Assembly (NCBI GenBank): GCA_019359395.1
Contig: JAHHHK010000008.1
Location: 202,262-266,261 of the forward strand
Length of the DNA: 64,000 nucleotides
Origin: Komarekiella atlantica HA4396-MV6
GTDB taxonomy: Bacteria; Cyanobacteriota; Cyanobacteriia; Cyanobacteriales; Nostocaceae
Direction of reading: 5' to 3'
Positions within the stretch are counted from its first letter, which is position 1. Each line of letters begins with the position of its first letter. The notes beneath the pieces were generated by a model. The model did not search any database. It had not been told where the DNA came from and worked only from the letters and a program-made list of their open reading frames with translations. Shown here piece by piece: positions 59,893 through 64,000 of the stretch. The position numbers and the translations under genes are program-made.

Positions 59893-60378
59893 TTAAATTA
59901 CACGCAATTGAACAATTCCAATGGGTAACTCTACATTCATACCAGCGAGAATAGTAGATATTTTGTAGAACTTATCACCAGTAGTCACTGCTGTTTTTTT
60001 AACATTCTTCATTTCTACGATAATGACAGTTCCAGGAGCGACTGATTCGGCAAACTCTAGCGTAGCTTTTTTGCCTTGAATAAAAACTTTTGCCGCAATT
60101 TCTTTACCAGATTGCTCGAACACATCAATACTTTCTCTGAGGACAATATTAGCTGGAGCTTCGATAATTAGCTGAGAAATAGCCTTGCTGTTTTCGGGAA
60201 CTGCTATTTTTAAAGTATGTCTGAGAATTCTCCAGTGGCGAATACCTTGAGGAGATTCTCCTAAGCTAATAACGTGAGGAAAGTTACTAGATTGTGGTGT
60301 AGGATTTGCATAAGTAGCTGGAACTACAACTGCCATAGTTAAGGCTAAAATCGTAGTATGTATCAATTTTCTATTCAT
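59893..60378 (-). CDS. DUF2808 family secreted protein (4)
   Basis: A 161-aa protein with signal peptide MNRKLIHTTILALTMAVVVP then ATYA. DUF2808 pattern: GIRHWRILRHTLKIAVPENS, KAISQLIIEAPANIVLRESI, DVFEQSGKEI, LEFAESVAPGTVIIVEM and GMNVELPIGIVQLRVI. It stands directly upstream of regulator copy 2 and kinase copy 2 on the same strand (31 bp), so it is probably the first gene of that operon, linking DUF2808 to the two-component system. Confidence 0.88.
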   Translation of the reverse strand: MNRKLIHTTILALTMAVVVPATYANPTPQSSNFPHVISLGESPQGIRHWRILRHTLKIAVPENSKAISQLIIEAPANIVLRESIDVFEQSGKEIAAKVFIQGKKATLEFAESVAPGTVIIVEMKNVKKTAVTTGDKFYKISTILAGMNVELPIGIVQLRVI

Positions 60379-60468
60379 TATGCTTTTATGATTACCTCAC
60401 TATATCCATCAATTATTAGAATCATCTTCGGTGAAAGATGTTACCTCTTAATAGCTTGACAAAGTGAG

Positions 60469-60486
60469 ATGAAATTTGGGTGAAAT
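60469..60486 (-). promoter_or_regulatory. RppA-type direct repeat of the DUF2808 (4)/RppAB copy 2 operon
   Basis: TTTCAC-N5-TTTCAT-N7-TGTCA, then TATTAAG at -10 distance. One mismatch in the first half. Confidence 0.7.
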
Positions 60487-60672
60487 TTTAGCTAGTTCAA
60501 GAGATTTTTTAAAAATAAAAATAAATCAGTGACCTTTAGTGGAGCAATAATACTTTCGTAACCGTACACTTTTTTATAGTCTCAAAGCTCTCTCTAACCT
60601 CGTTTCAACTTATAACGATATTGACAAACAGTTGAAGAAGCAAGATGTTCGTACTGATGTTTTGTCATACAT

Positions 60673-61641
60673 TTAACTGAAAATATAGTGTTGTAGATTT
60701 GTGTGGCAACGACGGAGGTAACTCAGTGCTTGTTTTTCTATGTAACGAACTCTCCTCTCACTAATGTTGAGATTTTGAGCTATTTGCGTCAAGGTGAGTT
60801 CGCAATTATCTTCCAAGCCATAATGCAAAATTAGGACTTGTTGCTGCTGTGGAGTTAATTCTCTCAGTGAGAGATAGATATCTTGACGCATTAAATTTTG
60901 AGTTACTTGGATTTCAGGCGAGGCTTCTGGAACTTCTGTTAAAAGTTCTTGCAATTCTGTATCTTCGTTATCGCCCACTTGTTTATCTAATGAGACAGGT
61001 TGACGAGATATCATCAGCAGTTCGCGGACTTGAGCAGGGTTTAATTTCATCTTTTCTGCAATTTCAGGTACACTAGGACTGCACTTTAATTTTTGAGATA
61101 ATTCCCTTTGCACTTTTTTAAGTTTATTCAACTTTTCGGTAAGATGAATTGGCAGTCTAATAGTTCGTGATTGCTGAGATATTGCTCGTGTCATTCCCTG
61201 GCTAATCCACCAATAAGCATAGGTAGAAAACTTATAGCCACGAGTGGGGTCAAATTTCTCTACACCACGCTCTAAACCTAGTGAACCTTCCTGAATTAAA
61301 TCCATAAACTCCACATTTCGTCCTTGATATTTTTTGGCGATAGAAACCACTAAACGAAGATTTGCTACCATCATCTTTTGCTTTGCCTGTGTACCTTGCT
61401 GAAAAATCTCCTTCACTTCTATTTCACTAAGCTGTACATATTTAGCTAATTCTTTTTGAGATGGTTCGTGGTTGAGTTGTTTCTTCAAAGTTTCCTTTTT
61501 ATTTTGTAACGTAATCATCTGCTGTACCTGTTTGCTAGATGAAATTTCTTCCTCATGAGTCAACAATGGTACACGAACAATATCTTGCAGGTAATTCCAA
61601 ACTATATCTGTGCTGAATTTAATATTTGACGTTGTTGTCAT
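60673..61641 (-). CDS. Group 2 sigma-70 family factor (SigB-type)
   Basis: A 322-aa sigma factor from the ATG at 61639-61641. Region 1.2 (DIVWNYLQDIVRVPLLTHEEE), region 2 (MVANLRLVVSIAKKYQGRNV, DLIQEGSLGLERGVEKFDPT, FSTYAYWWISQGMTRAIS), region 3, and region 4 (LTLTQIAQNLNISERRVRYI). Length and region 2.4 fit the non-essential group 2 sigma factors of cyanobacteria, which act in stress and nutrient responses. Region 4.2 has variant residues at its end (RYIEKQALSYLRRCH). Plasmid-borne and placed between two-component and proton-extrusion genes, it may redirect RNA polymerase under metal stress. Confidence 0.92.
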   Translation of the reverse strand: MTTTSNIKFSTDIVWNYLQDIVRVPLLTHEEEISSSKQVQQMITLQNKKETLKKQLNHEPSQKELAKYVQLSEIEVKEIFQQGTQAKQKMMVANLRLVVSIAKKYQGRNVEFMDLIQEGSLGLERGVEKFDPTRGYKFSTYAYWWISQGMTRAISQQSRTIRLPIHLTEKLNKLKKVQRELSQKLKCSPSVPEIAEKMKLNPAQVRELLMISRQPVSLDKQVGDNEDTELQELLTEVPEASPEIQVTQNLMRQDIYLSLRELTPQQQQVLILHYGLEDNCELTLTQIAQNLNISERRVRYIEKQALSYLRRCHTNLQHYIFS

Positions 61642-61700
61642 GTTACAAATCGGCATAATTTTAGTATTTTTTGTTTATATAAAAATATGTTTAATAAACA

Positions 61701-62516
61701 TTATTCATTCATGTTACGGTAAGTAGCCACGGCTGAAGGAGAACTGCGATTGAGGTAGCGAAATATCCAATATTTAAAAACTGTATCCATGATGACTGGA
61801 ACAGTAGCAATAAATAAAGAAGCAAGATTTTTATTTTCTGGTAAACCGTAATTTTGGAAAGTACTTTCTATAATTATTTGCCAACCATAAGGAGAGTGAA
61901 AACCGACAAATATATCTGTAAATAGAATAATTAAAAAAGCCTTAGCGGAGTCGCTTAGACTATAAGTTATATCGCCAGCAAAAGACATAAAAATGGATAG
62001 CTGCTGCTTACCTGTTAAGATTAAAATAATTAATGTAATGGCTGTAAGTATATCTGTAAAAACATTTGTTACTGCATTAATACTTTTAATTTTATTTTCT
62101 GCTACTAACGCGATAGCTTTTTTCTTAATCTTCTTTTGAACAAGCTCGTCAGAGAATGTGGTGATTTTACCTATTCGAGCTTCAAAATAAACACTTTGCT
62201 CAAATCTTTTGAGTTCCGCTAAAGCTTTTTCTTCTTGAGAAAAATTTAAGAAAATATTTAACTCTTGTGAATTCCAAAACTTCTCAATTATGGGAGCAAT
62301 AAAAAAGTTTCTAGAAAGCTGACTTATAAGTAATGGAACTACAATCAGAATTAACAGAAAACGGAGGGAGGAAATTGTTTGCAGTCGAGAAGCGCGAAAC
62401 TCTTCAATAACCTTTGCTTCGGCATTTGGATCTAACGTGTGTTGAAATTTTCCTATTGTCCGCAGGATAGAGCGAGGAATAAAGCTCATCTTTTGAGATG
62501 ATGACTTTGATTTCAT
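61701..62516 (-). CDS. PcxA/CemA-like proton extrusion protein
   Basis: A 271-aa protein. Helical N-terminal part (IPRSILRTIGKFQHTLDPNA, VIEEFRASRLQTISSLRFLL) and four membrane helices. C-terminal CemA signature: HSPYGWQIIIESTFQNYGLP, FIATVPVIMDTVFKYWIF and RYLNRSSPSAVATYRNMNE. PcxA/CemA proteins affect light-driven H+ release and inorganic carbon uptake. A short version (usual PcxA is above 400 aa) with an RppA-type box 120-135 bp upstream, so metal control of proton extrusion is suggested; a plasmid copy is unusual. Confidence 0.88.
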   Translation of the reverse strand: MKSKSSSQKMSFIPRSILRTIGKFQHTLDPNAEAKVIEEFRASRLQTISSLRFLLILIVVPLLISQLSRNFFIAPIIEKFWNSQELNIFLNFSQEEKALAELKRFEQSVYFEARIGKITTFSDELVQKKIKKKAIALVAENKIKSINAVTNVFTDILTAITLIILILTGKQQLSIFMSFAGDITYSLSDSAKAFLIILFTDIFVGFHSPYGWQIIIESTFQNYGLPENKNLASLFIATVPVIMDTVFKYWIFRYLNRSSPSAVATYRNMNE

Positions 62517-62844
62517 CTTAATTTATAAGCATCACAATTCTAGTTGCACCCATAATTTAGTGAGACAACTGTGGCATTTTAAAGACCTATAAGATTTAAA
62601 CTTTAAATCTCTAAATTCTACTTTACAAAAATAGGATGAAATTAAGATGAAAAATCAGTATTTTATAGATTTTTTTCTAAATTTAGTTATTTTGGTATAT
62701 ATTAAAATCAGCAACTTTACTTAAATAACTATTACTTTGGGGATTTATTCTCACAAAGCTAAGATGATTAGGTATTCGGTTACAGTAATTGCTCTAAATG
62801 CGATCGCCACCAAATTTTCTATCCATATACTCAACTAAATTGAT
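62517..62844. other. Promoter regions
   Basis: Holds the RppA-type box at 62636-62653 and a HIP1 site near 62800. No gene found. Confidence 0.4.
62636..62653 (-). promoter_or_regulatory. RppA-type direct repeat of the PcxA-like gene
   Basis: TTTCAT-N5-TTTCAT (first copy TTTTCAT), TTGTA in place of TGTCA, TAGAAT as a -10 fifteen bases on. Confidence 0.65.
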
Positions 62845-63759
62845 TTAAACCACATTTTCTTGAGCAAGAGGACATGGATAACTTGGATCGCCTGTTTCTA
62901 TCTGAATTGTAGTGTGTTCGATACCGAAATGGTCGTGAAGTTGTTGATTTACCTGAACTAAAAAAGCATCACTAGGATTTCCAGCAGGCATAATTAAGTG
63001 AGCAGTGAGAGCTGTTTCTGTGGTACTCATTGCCCAGATGTGCAAGTCATGAACACTAGATACACCGGGAAGTTCAGCTAAGAATGTACGGACTGCAAGT
63101 GGTTCAATACCTGCTGGTACTGCATCTGTGACTAAGTTCAAAGATTCTTGGAACAATTGCCAAGTACTCACAATAATCACCACAACGATCATCAAACTTA
63201 CAACTGGGTCAAACCATAGCCAACCAGTGGTAACAATTGCAATACCAGCCAGGACTGCACCTAAAGATACTGCTGCGTCAGCAACCAAATGGAGAAAAGC
63301 TCCTCTAATGTTCAAGTCTCTTTCACGACCAGATAAGAACATTAAGGCACTTCCCATATTGATGGCAATACCTACCGCAGCCACGCCGATAATTGTACTA
63401 CCTGATACTGGACTAGGTTGAGCAAAACGCTGTATGGCTTCCCAGGCAACTGCGCCAGAAGCTACGAGTACGAGAACAGCGTTCAAAAGAGCTGCCAAAA
63501 TAGAGGAGCGACGTAACCCGTAAGTGCGGCGTGGTGTTGGTTGGCGACGACCGAGGAAGCTTGCTCCCCAGGCGAGTAACAAACCTAGAACATCACTCAA
63601 ATTGTGACCAGCATCGGCAAGTAGGGCAAGGGAATTGGCAGCTAACCCATAAACTACTTCAATGACAACAAATCCAGTGTTGAGAGCAACGCTAATAATG
63701 AAGGCACGGTTGTAATTAGTCGGTTCGTGGCTGTGTCCGTGACTGTGATTGTGAGACAT
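62845..63759 (-). CDS. CDF-family zinc/divalent cation exporter
   Basis: A 304-aa protein from the ATG at 63757-63759. His-rich N-terminus MSHNHSHGHSHEP, six membrane helices; helix 2 site AADAGHNLSD-type (LLADAGHNLSDVLGLLLAWG; HxxxD) and helix 5 HLVADAAVSLGAV (HxxxD). Cytoplasmic C-terminal domain with GVSSVHDLHIWAMSTTETAL. The H/D metal site of both helices fits Zn2+ (ZitB/ZnT-like). The longer frame to 63897 runs into an IS element and is not real. The IS end lies 13 bp upstream of the ATG, so the native promoter is probably cut off. Confidence 0.92.
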   Translation of the reverse strand: MSHNHSHGHSHEPTNYNRAFIISVALNTGFVVIEVVYGLAANSLALLADAGHNLSDVLGLLLAWGASFLGRRQPTPRRTYGLRRSSILAALLNAVLVLVASGAVAWEAIQRFAQPSPVSGSTIIGVAAVGIAINMGSALMFLSGRERDLNIRGAFLHLVADAAVSLGAVLAGIAIVTTGWLWFDPVVSLMIVVVIIVSTWQLFQESLNLVTDAVPAGIEPLAVRTFLAELPGVSSVHDLHIWAMSTTETALTAHLIMPAGNPSDAFLVQVNQQLHDHFGIEHTTIQIETGDPSYPCPLAQENVV

Positions 63760-63772
63760 GAATACTGCCCTT

Positions 63773-64000
63773 AGAGGCTGTTTGAAAAGTTGGGGATGTT
63801 GTAAAAAAGCTCTCTCAGTATAGGCTGTGAATAGATAATAAACAGCACCGAGAGAGCGACATGAGTAAAGCTGACCCCAGTAACCTAACTCGCGCACAAT
63901 ATGAATTTCTTAGCGACTTGATTCCAGAACCTAAAAAAGGTGGTCGTCATCGGGAAGTCGATATGTGGGAAGTCCTCAACGCCATTTTCTACGTTCTATA
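63773..64000 (+). mobile_element. Left end of an IS5-family insertion sequence (partial)
   Basis: Begins about 63773 with GAGGCTGTTTGAAAAGTTGG as the probable terminal inverted repeat and continues past the window edge. The right end is outside. Confidence 0.75.
63861..64000 (+). CDS. IS5-family transposase, N-terminal part
   Basis: Starts MSKADPSNLTRAQYEFLSDL then IPEPKKGGRHREVDMWEVLN and AIFYVL, which is the typical IS5-group transposase start (DUF4096-like N-terminal domain, L-x-x-L-I-P-x-x-x-x-GGR). The DDE catalytic part is beyond the window. Confidence 0.88.
   Translation, partial: MSKADPSNLTRAQYEFLSDLIPEPKKGGRHREVDMWEVLNAIFYVL

Noticed and set aside
1..64000. CRISPR arrays, tRNA or rRNA genes
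   Set aside because: No regularly spaced repeats of CRISPR type were seen (the TTTCAT repeats are short and tied to promoters), and no tRNA or rRNA sequence was recognised.

Overview
The window looks like a piece of a large plasmid (or plasmid-like region) from a filamentous cyanobacterium of the Nostoc/Anabaena type. The evidence is: many HIP1-type GCGATCGC octamers; typical cyanobacterial families (DUF2808 secreted proteins, an SLH-porin, a PcxA/CemA protein, a SigB-type group 2 sigma factor, RppA/RppB-like two-component pairs, double-glycine leader peptides); a plasmid backbone of actin-like and ParA-like partition genes, a MobC-like protein and a MOBP relaxase; and no rRNA, tRNA or core-genome operons.

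Layout. (1) 1-7.3 kb: an actin-like (ParM/StbA-type) segregation gene and, 5 kb away, a possible partner gene. Both are preceded by related TACCCCAAT-rich intergenic modules. Between them lies a cargo block: AhpD-like/TetR pair, a dead DNA methyltransferase, an LRAT-domain protein, a membrane protein and a CPBP protease. (2) 7.7-24 kb: the transfer/maintenance module. It holds a MobC-like protein, a MOBP relaxase, two conserved small genes, and a 2608-residue multidomain protein whose N-terminal third carries the motif series of the QDE-1/RDR type of single-chain RNA polymerase (D548-x-D550-x-D552 core), followed by AlkB-like, PUA/ASCH-like, NADAR-like and SLOG-like domains. A 258-aa companion, a NarL-type regulator, a 206-aa membrane protein and two P-loop (ParA/StbB-like) ATPases follow. 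(3) 24-26.4 kb: gene-poor, with a decayed ISL3 transposase, a 19-bp perfect hairpin and two short peptides with double-glycine leaders, one of which was too short for routine gene calling. (4) 26.5-64 kb: a heavy-metal (mostly copper-like) island. It holds two RppA/RppB-type systems, an SLH-porin, four DUF2808 proteins, a Met/His-rich lipoprotein, a CopM-like DUF305 protein, a CopZ-like chaperone, a CopA-type ATPase, cupredoxin-like protein, thioredoxin-like protein, MerR regulator, a Met/Cys-rich secreted peptide, a CusA/CzcA-type RND pump, an Nramp transporter, CbtB, a sigma factor, a PcxA-like protein and a CDF exporter. An SbnA-like PLP enzyme with a MOP-superfamily flippase sits inside it. 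An IS5-family element begins at the right edge, 13 bp upstream of the CDF start.

How it works together. Two separate regulatory codes can be read by eye. A direct repeat TTTCAT-N5-TTTCAT, often followed 7 nt later by TGTCA, lies upstream of almost every minus-strand metal-island gene and of the first RppA-like regulator. It is very probably the operator of one or both RppA-like response regulators. Four MerR-type promoters (TTGACTCT... with a 19-20 nt spacer) control the thioredoxin-like gene, merR itself, the Met/Cys-rich peptide and probably the CopZ/CopA operon.

The window also records a lot of decay and rearrangement: remnants of a DNA methyltransferase, ISL3 transposase, two porins, FtsH, a DUF326-type copper protein and a SAM methyltransferase; an amber-interrupted repeat protein; a complete 128-bp MITE with 10-bp target duplication; and small GC-rich repeats inserted in frame into coding genes. 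All calls are from reading the sequence; no database search was run.
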